64,000 nucleotides of DNA. It comes from Sulfuricella sp. Its GTDB lineage: Bacteria; Pseudomonadota; Gammaproteobacteria; Burkholderiales; Sulfuricellaceae. Below, piece by piece: positions 8,057 to 15,248 of the stretch. The stretch's first letter is position 1. Each line of letters opens with the position of its first letter. The DNA lies in assembly GCA_028713975.1 (NCBI GenBank), contig JAQTNE010000011.1:48513-112512 (forward strand). Reading direction: 5' to 3'. The notes under the pieces were generated by a model. It was not told the DNA's origin. It saw only the letters and a program-made list of their open reading frames with translations, and did not search any database. The position numbers were made by a program, and so were the translations under genes.

Positions 8057-8451
8057 GCCACGAATTTGCCTGGGACGAACTTGAACTGCAGTGGAATGGC
8101 AATAATTTCGGTGCCGTCCACGACTGGCTGGGCGAGCGCTGGAATCACCTGATCCAGACCCGACCGGAGGGCCACGACGACCCGGACGCGCAATTTATGC
8201 AAGGCTTGGCGTTCGCAGCGCTGGCCTTCCACTTCACTCAGAACCATAACCAGGACGGCGCGGCACTGCTCGCCGAAGACGCAGTGTCCAAGCTGACTGG
8301 GTTCCTGCCTGCTTACTGCGGGGTGGAGGTGGCGCCCGTCCTGGAGACACTGAACATCCTCCTGCCATTGTTGGTGGGACTGGAGCACGAGGCCGATTGC
8401 CCCATGCAGCCCTTCATTTTCAACAAACTTGCGTATCAGGTGATGAATTGA
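8053..8451 (+). CDS. Small hypothetical protein, possibly DUF309-like
   Basis: A 132-residue cytoplasmic protein, with ATG at 8053 overlapping the torD stop codon (ATGA) and its own stop overlapping the next start (TGATG). It is predicted largely helical. NNFGAVHDWLGERWNHL near residues 14-30 resembles the F-x-AHE-x-LE-x-W pattern of DUF309 proteins, with Asp replacing the Glu. I cannot confirm the family. Translational coupling on both sides suggests it works with the molybdoenzyme, for example in assembly. No catalytic motif or membrane segment is visible. Confidence 0.6.
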   Translation: MSHEFAWDELELQWNGNNFGAVHDWLGERWNHLIQTRPEGHDDPDAQFMQGLAFAALAFHFTQNHNQDGAALLAEDAVSKLTGFLPAYCGVEVAPVLETLNILLPLLVGLEHEADCPMQPFIFNKLAYQVMN

Positions 8452-9146
8452 TGAACGAACCCGTATCGGAAATTACGCTTCGCCGCTGGGCCAGTCCCGA
8501 GGATGGCCCCTTCGCGGAACCGGTTTTCATCTTCGACGGCGATAGTCTGCCCGAGGATATGGCCCACGTCTCGGTGGTGTTGAGAACCGCCGGACGGGAA
8601 CGTGCCCGCGAGTTCATCGCACGGGGCGCGGAGCGGGTGCTGCTGGGCGAGGCGGCGCTGCTGGATAGCGGCTTGATCGAAACTCTGAGCAAGGAGCTTG
8701 GCACCGAAAAAGTGGGAGTATGGGTTCCCGCACGGCGCATGGAGGTCAGTTGGGCGCTGGACCTCCATTCCAACGCCGATTTCAGATGCGTCACGCCTTC
8801 TCTTCTCAAACCTGCGTGGGAAGCGCTGAAAAATGACGGCAGCCGTAGCGGCACCGATGCCGGTTGGTGGCTCGGGCAAATGCTGGAGCGCGGCGCGTCC
8901 CTGGCGCTACTCGGGGCGGACATCGCCGACGACACCGACCTCAACCTTTGCGCTGAACTGGTGGAGCAGTTCGGCTCCCGGCTCTGGTTGACCCCCTTGG
9001 CAAATCCGGAGGCGGATTTGCACCCATGGATACAGTTTGGCCAGGCAAGAAACCTGGCCATTCCTGATAGCGAGCATTACGACGAGGCGGCGATGCTGGC
9101 CCTGCGCCAGGCATTGTGGCCCGCAGCAGAGGTGGCGGCGGCATGA
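8451..9146 (+). CDS. Hypothetical protein, possibly HisA/HisF-like TIM-barrel fold
   Basis: A 231-residue soluble protein, start at 8451 sharing one base with the preceding stop. Repeated beta-alpha character is seen: FIFDGDSLPED, REFIARGAERVLLGEAAL, KVGVWVPARR, then GASLALLGADIADD and SRLWLTPLANP. GAERVLLGEAAL resembles the phosphate-binding turn of HisA/HisF-like barrels, but the conserved catalytic Asp residues of histidine biosynthesis enzymes are not evident, so a histidine role is unlikely. The 4-base overlap with the rhodanese-like gene and the operon setting point to a job in maturation or regulation of the molybdoenzyme. Function unknown. Confidence 0.6.
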   Translation: MNEPVSEITLRRWASPEDGPFAEPVFIFDGDSLPEDMAHVSVVLRTAGRERAREFIARGAERVLLGEAALLDSGLIETLSKELGTEKVGVWVPARRMEVSWALDLHSNADFRCVTPSLLKPAWEALKNDGSRSGTDAGWWLGQMLERGASLALLGADIADDTDLNLCAELVEQFGSRLWLTPLANPEADLHPWIQFGQARNLAIPDSEHYDEAAMLALRQALWPAAEVAAA

Positions 9147-9595
9147 GCATTTTTGGAAAATGGGCAATTATATTTGCATGGGCCTTGTCGGCACCGGCGT
9201 GGGCCGCTACGGCATCACTGCTGGATAGCGCAGGGCTTGCGGAAGTGCTGAAAAAAGGCCCGCCCTGCTGCGTGATTGACGCCCGCGAGGAAGGCAGGCG
9301 CAAGCAAAGGCCCATTCCCTTCGCCGTGATTTACAACGAAAGCATCAAGCCCAAACCGGGGGGCTTTGCGCTGGTTGTGGGCGACAACGACGCGCAGGCC
9401 CTGGAGGCTGCACGGACAATCTTCAAACGGAGCGGGCTGGATGTTTATGCCGTGAAAGGTGGCTATGCCACCTGGCAACAGATACAGAAAGGCGGCAAGA
9501 AGTCGTCCGCCGGGCCGGAATTCGTTATGCCGCAACGCTTTACTATTCCCAGCAATACCTGCGAACCGCCGAAGGCGTTGCACGAATATAAATAA
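9143..9595 (+). CDS. Periplasmic rhodanese-like protein lacking the catalytic cysteine
   Basis: A 150-residue exported protein, ATG at 9143 overlapping the previous gene by four bases. Residues 1-21 form a signal peptide ending AWAA. The body has a rhodanese-like outline: CCVIDAREEGRRK in the first part and YAVKGGYATW near the end. The active-site loop, normally Cys-x3-Gly/x-Arg, reads VVGDNDAQAL, so sulfurtransferase activity through the usual cysteine persulfide is not expected. A C-terminal IPSNTCEPPKAL segment keeps one Cys, and the paired CC at about residue 38 could also bind a thiophilic ligand. Possible roles are a periplasmic binding or delivery protein for the substrate of the complex. 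Confidence 0.7.
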   Translation: MSIFGKWAIIFAWALSAPAWAATASLLDSAGLAEVLKKGPPCCVIDAREEGRRKQRPIPFAVIYNESIKPKPGGFALVVGDNDAQALEAARTIFKRSGLDVYAVKGGYATWQQIQKGGKKSSAGPEFVMPQRFTIPSNTCEPPKALHEYK

Positions 9596-9769
9596 TCCGG
9601 TGAGGAGAGAGGAGAAAAAATTTTGCCGCGCCGCTATTGGCTTCTATGCCTCTCAAAAAGCACCAATGCAATTCATTGATCACGTAAGGTGTTTCTTCGG
9701 CGCGATTTGCGGCATCGGGCCGGTTACTGTGCTAATTCCTCACGACTTACAGGTCTTATCGGATAATCC

Positions 9770-10861
9770 ATGCTGACCCAGCCCGAATATCGCGCTACCC
9801 GCTGCACCCGTTACCGCTACCGCTACAGTGAATGCAGCCGCTGCGCCGGCGCCTGTCCTCACGAGGCGGTGGCTCTGTCCGACGAAGGCATCACAATCAA
9901 TCCGTCCGTGTGCCGGAACTGCGCCCTGTGCGCCGCAGCATGCCCTACGGAAGCCATCCTGCCAGACAACCTGCCTCGCATCGAAATTTTGAAGCGCGCC
10001 GTCAAGCTGCCTGAAGTCACTTTCGCCTGCGCGCCTTCCGGGATCAAGGGCGATGAAATCGTGCCCTGCCTGGGTGGGCTGGATGCGGCGATGCTGGCCT
10101 ATCTCGCCGGCCGTGGCGTTGCCGTTACGCTTGCCGGTGCGCATCATTGCACCGAGTGCCCTCATGGCGCACAGGGAGAGGCACGGCTGGGGTTCTCCCT
10201 GAATGCGGTCGAAGTGCTACGGGGTATTGTCGGCAACGACAAGTGGGCTGAAATCAGTGTGCCTGAAGGAAGCGAAACAGAAGCGGGCAAGGCCGGACAT
10301 AATTCCTCACGCCGCCATTTGTTCCGCCGCTTCGTCGGGCGGGGAGCGGATCAGATGATGCGCCCGATTTCCGCCACCGAGCAACAGCCCGTTCCGCTCA
10401 AGGCGATCCGCTTCGACGCGCCGTTTTCTACCGCCGGACGGGAATTGCTGCAAATCCTGTTTGAAGCCAAACAGGAAGAGCGCCTCCCGTTACCCGCCCA
10501 TCCGGCGCTTTTCGTCGCCCGGGTCGATATCCGGCCCGGCTGCACAGCCTGCGAAGCTTGCGCCCGCGCTTGTCCCACTGGCGCGATGCAAATCAGGGAA
10601 AGCGCCACGGCCTGGGAATTGGGGTTCCAGTTTTCCCGCTGCGTCAGTTGCGGAGTGTGCGTCGAAGTCTGTCAGCCGCGCGTTCTGCATTTTCAGGATG
10701 AAATGAAAAATCTTGCCAAGGCATCTTCTCCTGTGACTTTGCATGCTCTCGGCAAACAACGCTGCGCCCGCTGCGACCGCTTCTTCATTTCGCCCGCCCC
10801 GGCGGAAACCTGCCCGATCTGCGAGGGCGATGACGCGGATTTTGCATCCCTTTTCGGTTAA
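9770..10861 (+). CDS. Multi-cluster ferredoxin with C-terminal zinc-ribbon-like motif
   Basis: A 363-residue soluble iron-sulfur protein. Two [4Fe-4S] motifs lie near the N-terminus (CSRCAGACPHEA and CRNCALCAAACPTEA), and two more around residues 260-305 (CTACEACARACPTGA and CVSCGVCVEVCQP). Between them is a domain with GDEIVPCLGGLD and HHCTECPHG, recalling heterodisulfide-reductase-associated and MvhD-like electron carriers. The C-terminus has CARC...CPIC, a rubredoxin or zinc-ribbon-like site. No signal peptide is seen, so it is cytoplasmic. It is separated from the rhodanese-like gene by 174 bases with no obvious gene, and its stop abuts moaA. It may supply electrons for cofactor assembly or connect the complex to cytoplasmic metabolism; neither is proven. 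Confidence 0.82.
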   Translation: MLTQPEYRATRCTRYRYRYSECSRCAGACPHEAVALSDEGITINPSVCRNCALCAAACPTEAILPDNLPRIEILKRAVKLPEVTFACAPSGIKGDEIVPCLGGLDAAMLAYLAGRGVAVTLAGAHHCTECPHGAQGEARLGFSLNAVEVLRGIVGNDKWAEISVPEGSETEAGKAGHNSSRRHLFRRFVGRGADQMMRPISATEQQPVPLKAIRFDAPFSTAGRELLQILFEAKQEERLPLPAHPALFVARVDIRPGCTACEACARACPTGAMQIRESATAWELGFQFSRCVSCGVCVEVCQPRVLHFQDEMKNLAKASSPVTLHALGKQRCARCDRFFISPAPAETCPICEGDDADFASLFG

Positions 10862-10872
10862 TGGAGAAGCCG

Positions 10873-11844
10873 ATGTCATTTGACAGCTACGGACGCCGCA
10901 TCGAATACCTGCGGCTGTCCGTCACCGACCGCTGCGATCTGCGTTGCAGCTACTGCATGCCGGAAGGTTTCAAGGGCTACGAGGAACCCGCCAACTGGCT
11001 GACGTTCGACGAAATCGAGCGGGTGGTGGGGGCCTTTGCCCATCTTGGCGTGCAGAAAATCCGCCTCACCGGCGGCGAGCCCTTGCTGCGACGGAACCTT
11101 CCAGATCTGGCTACACGTATTTCCGCCCTTCCCGGCATCACCGACCTGTCCCTTTCCAGTAACGGCACTCAACTGGGAAAACATGCGCAGGCGCTACGCG
11201 CCGCCGGCATTACCCGGCTCAATATCAGTCTCGACACCCTCGACCCGGCCCGCTTTGCCGAAATTACCAGGCGGGATGCGCTGGGAGATGTGCTTTATGG
11301 CCTGAGTGCAGCACGGGAAGAAGGGTTCGGCCCGATCAAGATCAACATGGTCGTCATGGCAGGCGTCAATGACGATGAGATCGACGCCATGGCCGCCTAT
11401 TGCATCGGGCACCGCTTCGTGCTGCGCCTGATCGAAGCCATGCCAGTGGGTGAGACCGGGCAAAAGACCGCTTTTCTCGCGCTCGGCCCAATCCGCGACC
11501 GGCTGCGCCAGCGTTTTGGCCTGATCGACGGTGTAGTCCCCGGCGCTGGCCCGGCACGCTACCTGGTCTCGCCCGATGGAAGCTACCGGATTGGCTTCAT
11601 CACGCCGATGTCGCAACACTTCTGCGACACCTGCAACCGCCTGCGGCTTTCCGTGGACGGTACGCTTTACCTCTGTCTCGGTCAGGACGACAAGGTGGAA
11701 CTACGGCCTCTGCTGCGAAGTGGGTGTAGCGATGAACAACTCGAACAGGCGCTGCTTGATGGTATCCGGCGCAAACCGTTCAAGCATGAATTTCGCGAAC
11801 AACCCGGACAGATCGTGCGCTTCATGTCATTTACCGGCGGTTAA
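10873..11844 (+). CDS. moaA: GTP 3',8-cyclase MoaA, molybdenum cofactor biosynthesis
   Basis: A 323-residue radical SAM enzyme converting GTP to the first pterin intermediate of molybdenum cofactor. The N-terminal motif CDLRCSYC binds the SAM cluster, and the second cluster is ligated by FCDTCNRLRL and a third Cys (LYLCLG) 14 residues later. It ends in the conserved FTGG, the Gly-Gly tail required for activity. ATG at 10873 is chosen because GGAG lies 6 bases before it; ATG at 10861 overlaps the previous stop but has no ribosome site. Placing moaA inside a molybdoenzyme operon suggests dedicated or boosted cofactor supply, and it is probably not the only moaA in the genome. Confidence 0.93.
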   Translation: MSFDSYGRRIEYLRLSVTDRCDLRCSYCMPEGFKGYEEPANWLTFDEIERVVGAFAHLGVQKIRLTGGEPLLRRNLPDLATRISALPGITDLSLSSNGTQLGKHAQALRAAGITRLNISLDTLDPARFAEITRRDALGDVLYGLSAAREEGFGPIKINMVVMAGVNDDEIDAMAAYCIGHRFVLRLIEAMPVGETGQKTAFLALGPIRDRLRQRFGLIDGVVPGAGPARYLVSPDGSYRIGFITPMSQHFCDTCNRLRLSVDGTLYLCLGQDDKVELRPLLRSGCSDEQLEQALLDGIRRKPFKHEFREQPGQIVRFMSFTGG

Positions 11845-11858
11845 TCAGGAGAATCAAC

Positions 11859-12266
11859 ATGGAATGGGAGTTTAGCGCGGAGGATGTGGTTCAGGGTAAT
11901 GCTGACTATGGCTTGGCGGATTTCCGCCGCGACCTTGCGCAAGAAACTCGACTCAACCTGCCACAAGGCGCTGATCAGGTCGAGAGCGAAAAGCTGTTCG
12001 AGCTGGTCTACGACCTGTGTTACTGGCTCGCCACCGGACGGGATCTGGTGGACTTCGAGCGCGAGGTCGGCGCCGACCCCTATCTCGCCGCATTCCTGCG
12101 CATGGTACACCGCCACAGCGGGCCCAATGTGGCGATGCTGGGGGCGATCCTGCAACGTGCCATCATGGATGGCGTGGAGGCCGGGATGCCTCTGGAGGCG
12201 GCCCTGGAAGCCGCAGCGGCAAGACATGCGCAGGTGGTGGGTGACGCTGTGATGGTGTTGAATTAG
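11859..12266 (+). CDS. Hypothetical helical protein at the end of the molybdoenzyme operon
   Basis: A 135-residue acidic, helix-rich soluble protein beginning with CAGGAG 7 bases before the ATG. I do not recognise the family. Features are an N-terminal MEWEFSAEDVVQGNADYGL, a central LFELVYDLCYWLATG stretch and an alanine-rich C-terminal helix. It has no metal-binding motif or membrane segment. It follows moaA by 14 bases and is probably the last gene of the operon. A small adaptor or maturation factor is plausible. Confidence 0.6.
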   Translation: MEWEFSAEDVVQGNADYGLADFRRDLAQETRLNLPQGADQVESEKLFELVYDLCYWLATGRDLVDFEREVGADPYLAAFLRMVHRHSGPNVAMLGAILQRAIMDGVEAGMPLEAALEAAAARHAQVVGDAVMVLN

Positions 12267-12366
12267 CCGTTTTGACCGGTCTGTATGGCCGAAAATCTGC
12301 TGCCCTCGGATCACCTCGAACTGTGCCCGGACTGCTGCGATGTCAGCATGGGATGGCAAGGCGTGA

Positions 12367-12480
12367 ATGCGAGCCGGTCAGGCACTGAGTCGGCTCAGAC
12401 GCGGGGAAGTGGTCATGCTTCACGACAGCCATGGCCGTCGCATTGAATACCTGCGTAGCACGTCTCTGCCAATAGGCTAA
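12367..12480 (+). pseudogene. Remnant resembling the moaA 5' end
   Basis: A 37-codon open frame whose second half reads HDSHGRRIEYLR, matching FDSYGRRIEYLR at the start of MoaA 1.5 kb upstream. Over 32 bases (12423-12454) the DNA is identical at 27 positions, and four of the five differences are synonymous. No SAM cluster motif follows; the frame ends soon after. It looks like the decayed start of a second, diverged moaA rather than a recent copy. No ribosome site supports translation. Confidence 0.5.
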
Positions 12481-12487
12481 TAAATTG

Positions 12488-12516
12488 TTGACTATATGCG
12501 CACTGGCGAATATAGT
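12488..12516 (+). promoter_or_regulatory. arsR promoter with embedded ArsR operator
   Basis: TTGACT (12488-12493) and TATAGT (12511-12516) are separated by 17 bases, a near-consensus sigma-70 promoter. A 26-bp imperfect palindrome covers 12491-12516, with half-sites ACTATATGCGC and (reverse strand) ACTATATTCGC. Repressor bound here would block both promoter elements. The first ATG begins 7 bases after the -10 box. Confidence 0.8.
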
Positions 12517-12522
12517 TGCCGC

Positions 12523-12870
12523 ATGATAGACAGCAACGACTTCTTCGACTCCCTTTCCGACGAAACCCGTCGCCGCCTTCTGGCCTTGCTGGTGAGCGAG
12601 GACGAGTTGTGTGTGTGTGAACTATGCCATGCCCTCGATCTGCTCCAGCCCAAGGTGTCGCGCCATCTCGCAGTGATGCGGGAGGATGGGGTGCTGACGG
12701 TGCGCAGGGAGGGTCTGTGGGTGTATTACCGCATCCACCCGCTGTTGCCGGCATGGGCTTACCGGATTCTCGACCAGATGGTGCAGGGTTGTGGTGGGTT
12801 GGAATTGTTCCTGGTGGATCGCAAGCGTCTGGACGAGATGCCCAATCGCCCGGCACGTTGCTGCGCATAA
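12523..12870 (+). CDS. arsR: ArsR-family arsenite-responsive repressor
   Basis: A 115-residue winged-helix repressor controlling the arsenic island. The inducer site ELCVCELC (Cys at about residues 30, 32 and 35) is the arsenite-binding motif of the E. coli-type ArsR, located at the start of the recognition domain; the DNA-reading helix is LLQPKVSRHLAVMREDGVL. A terminal CC pair is additional. The start at 12523 is inferred from the promoter: transcription would begin at or next to the ATG, giving a leaderless message, and no ribosome site is present. A longer in-frame ATG at 12496 lies inside the promoter and operator and is rejected. It probably autoregulates through the 26-bp dyad; genes from 13208 onward may be controlled too. 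Confidence 0.88.
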   Translation: MIDSNDFFDSLSDETRRRLLALLVSEDELCVCELCHALDLLQPKVSRHLAVMREDGVLTVRREGLWVYYRIHPLLPAWAYRILDQMVQGCGGLELFLVDRKRLDEMPNRPARCCA

Positions 12871-12943
12871 TTTTTTTTTGCTGTTTCATATCCGTTTTTT
12901 CGTATATTAAAAATAACGCATGACCCTAGAAAAAGCGGTTAGC

Positions 12944-13090
12944 TACAGAGAACACAGAGTTCACAGAGATACTCAGAGGGCAAAAAAACAATCGGTTGCT
13001 GATGTTCTTGTTCCCACCCGTCAGGTGAGTGGGCAAATAGGCAGAAACCCGCTTTATCTCTGTGTCCTCTGTGATCTCTGTGGCTTGAAC
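12944..13090. repeat. Inverted repeat of CACAGAG-type units
   Basis: A left arm at about 12944-12978 and a right arm at about 13054-13090 are near-complementary and built of repeated ACAGAG units, enclosing a loop of about 75 bases. Such arrays are common intergenic repeats in proteobacteria. With the flanking sequence it fills the 337-base gap between arsR and the rhodanese gene, where I see no coding sequence. Confidence 0.7.
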
Positions 13091-13167
13091 TGAGGCTTTT
13101 AAGATAATTTAAAGTCGCCTTCAGTCGCCTTTATGGCGACATAAGCGGCTTGAGCAGTAATACGAAG

Positions 13168-13187
13168 CCCTCGCCTAAAGGCGAGGG
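13168..13187 (+). promoter_or_regulatory. Leader hairpin just before the rhodanese ribosome site
   Basis: CCCTCGCC and GGCGAGGG form a perfect 8-bp stem with a four-base loop (TAAA), ending 7 bases before the CAGGAG ribosome site of the gene at 13208. A second small hairpin, GTCGCC/GGCGAC, is at 13124-13140. No T-tract follows either stem, so they are not intrinsic terminators; a role in mRNA stability or translation is possible. Confidence 0.5.
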
Positions 13188-13207
13188 TTGTTCACAGGAG
13201 ACTACAA

Positions 13208-14149
13208 ATGCAATTTCTCAAGGTGGCAAGACTGTTTCGCTGGACGCTGGGCATGTTGCTGGCGGTGTTCTGGCTGAATGCCTCGGCGGCGGGCCGGGAT
13301 TTTCTGGTAGACGCGGACTGGTTGGCGAAGAACCTCAATGATCCCAAGGTGGTGGTGCTGGAAGTGCGCTACCACCCGCACCGTTACTTCACCATCGGCC
13401 ACATTCCCGGCGCGGTACAGGTGCAGCGCTTCAAGGACTTGGGCGACAACCACGCTATCCCCACCATGCGTTTTCCTTCTCGTGAAGCCTTTCAGGCAAC
13501 CCTGCGCGGCTGGGGCGTGAACAATGATTCCACCGTGGTGGTCTACGATGATTCTGTCACCGCGCTGGCGTCCCGGGTCTATTTCCTGCTTGATCTCTAT
13601 GGCTTTGACATGAAACGGGTCAAGGTGCTCAACGGCGGCACGGTGGAATGGAGCGCCTTCAACGAGCTTTCCAAGGACAAGGTGGCAAAAAAACCGGGCA
13701 AGGTCACCCTCAAGCTGGCGAAAAAAAATCTCTTGGTCGAATGGACCGATGTTTACAGCGATGTCGTTTCCCGCCGCGACCCGAATGTGATCCTGCTCGA
13801 TGCCCGCCCGGCGGACATGTATAGCGGCAAGGTGATAGCGCATTCGGTGCGCGGCGGCCATATTCCCGGCGCGGTCAGTATCGTCAGCCTGAATGGTGCC
13901 GACGGGCAGAGCCAGACCTGGATATCCGCCGAGGGTCTCGCCGGGCTTTACGCCTCTTTGCCCAAGGACAAGACCATCTATGCCTATTGCCATGACGGCT
14001 TTCGTTCCAGCCTGGCTTACATGCAGCTCAAGTCACTGGGTTATAAAGACGTGCGAATGTACAACGGTGGCTGGGGCGACTGGGGCAACAATTTGACACT
14101 GCCGGTAGTGGAAGGTGAGGAGCCCTACGACGAGGCGTTCAAGCTGTAA
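13208..14149 (+). CDS. Periplasmic two-domain rhodanese sulfurtransferase
   Basis: A 313-residue exported protein with a signal peptide in residues 1-28 (cleavage after NASA). Two rhodanese domains follow. The first (about 35-150) has GHIPGAVQV but an active loop VVYDDSVTAL without Cys, so it is inactive, as in TST/MST enzymes. The second (about 175-310) keeps GGHIPGAVS and the catalytic loop CHDGFRSS (Cys at about residue 260). It would transfer sulfane sulfur, for example from thiosulfate. CAGGAG lies just upstream of the ATG. It heads the run leading to acr3; a link to thioarsenic chemistry or sulfur supply in the periplasm is only inference. Confidence 0.88.
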   Translation: MQFLKVARLFRWTLGMLLAVFWLNASAAGRDFLVDADWLAKNLNDPKVVVLEVRYHPHRYFTIGHIPGAVQVQRFKDLGDNHAIPTMRFPSREAFQATLRGWGVNNDSTVVVYDDSVTALASRVYFLLDLYGFDMKRVKVLNGGTVEWSAFNELSKDKVAKKPGKVTLKLAKKNLLVEWTDVYSDVVSRRDPNVILLDARPADMYSGKVIAHSVRGGHIPGAVSIVSLNGADGQSQTWISAEGLAGLYASLPKDKTIYAYCHDGFRSSLAYMQLKSLGYKDVRMYNGGWGDWGNNLTLPVVEGEEPYDEAFKL

Positions 14150-14162
14150 CTGGGGGCCGATC

Positions 14163-15248
14163 GTGAGCGCACAATGCGAAGTCGCCGCCAAGACCGCTGC
14201 CGGGGCGCAGATGAGTTTTTTCGAGCGCTGGCTGACGCTGTGGGTGTTCTTTTGCATCGCGGTCGGCATCGCCCTCGGGCAATGGCTGCCGGGCGTATTC
14301 CATGCCCTCGGCACGTGGGAAGCGGCCAAGGTGAACCTGCCGGTAGGCATTCTTATCTGGGTGATGATCATTCCGATGCTGATGAAAATCGATTTCGGCG
14401 CCCTGCACCAAGTCAAGGAGCATTGGCGCGGCATCGGCGTGACGCTGTTCGTCAATTGGGCGGTCAAGCCCTTTTCCATGGCCCTGCTGGGGTGGATTTT
14501 CGTGCGCCAGGTGTTCGCGCCTTACCTGCCTACCGACCAGCTCGACAGCTACGTGGCCGGGCTGGTCCTGCTCGCTGCCGCGCCTTGTACCGCGATGGTG
14601 TTCGTGTGGAGCCAACTGACCAAGGGCGACCCGCTGTTCACCCTGAGCCAGGTAGCGTTGAACGACATCATCATGATCTTCGCCTTCGCGCCGCTGGTGG
14701 CCCTGTTGTTGGGTCTGTCGGCGATTACCGTGCCGTGGGATACGCTGTTTCTCTCGGTGCTGATGTACATCGTCATTCCGGTGATGATCGCCCAACTGTG
14801 GCGACGCAGCCTGCTGACGAAAGAACAAGGGAGTTTCGATCGCGTCCTAAAGCGCCTGCATCCCTCGGGACTGTCGGCGCTGCTGGCGACACTGGTGCTG
14901 CTGTTTGCCTTTCAGGGCGAGGCGATCCTGAAGCAGCCATGGGTGATCCTGATGCTGGCGGTGCCGATCCTGATCCAGGTTTTTTTTAACTCCAGCCTGG
15001 CCTACCTGCTCAACCGCCGCCTCGGCGTCGCCCACTGCGTGGCGGGGCCTTCGGCGCTGATCGGCGCCAGTAATTTCTTCGAGCTGGCGGTGGCCGCCGC
15101 CATCAGCCTGTTCGGCTTCGAATCCGGCGCGGCGCTGGCGACGGTGGTGGGCGTGCTGATCGAGGTGCCGGTGATGCTGGCGGTCGTGAAGGTGGTCAAT
15201 AACAGCAAGGACTGGTATGAAGCGGGAAGGGAGCAATCTCATGTTTGA
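14163..15248 (+). CDS. acr3: Acr3-family arsenite efflux permease
   Basis: A 361-residue membrane protein of the Acr3 (BART superfamily) type with about ten helices, exporting arsenite. The conserved Cys-containing segment LAAAPCTAMVFVWSQLTKGDP (Cys at about residue 142) matches the essential cysteine in helix 4, and ALNDIIMIFAFAP follows. GTG at 14163 preceded by GGGGG is the likely start; ATG at 14211 (MSFFERWLTLWV) is an alternative that still retains the first helix. It ends 8 bases inside the next gene. It is distinct in family from ArsB at 22372, so the island has two unrelated arsenite exporters. Confidence 0.9.
   Translation: MSAQCEVAAKTAAGAQMSFFERWLTLWVFFCIAVGIALGQWLPGVFHALGTWEAAKVNLPVGILIWVMIIPMLMKIDFGALHQVKEHWRGIGVTLFVNWAVKPFSMALLGWIFVRQVFAPYLPTDQLDSYVAGLVLLAAAPCTAMVFVWSQLTKGDPLFTLSQVALNDIIMIFAFAPLVALLLGLSAITVPWDTLFLSVLMYIVIPVMIAQLWRRSLLTKEQGSFDRVLKRLHPSGLSALLATLVLLFAFQGEAILKQPWVILMLAVPILIQVFFNSSLAYLLNRRLGVAHCVAGPSALIGASNFFELAVAAAISLFGFESGAALATVVGVLIEVPVMLAVVKVVNNSKDWYEAGREQSHV

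Noticed and set aside
12267..12366. Possible small protein with CPDCC motif in the gap after the operon
   Set aside because: The frame has no ribosome site and runs on in an out-of-frame reading through the moaA-like fragment.
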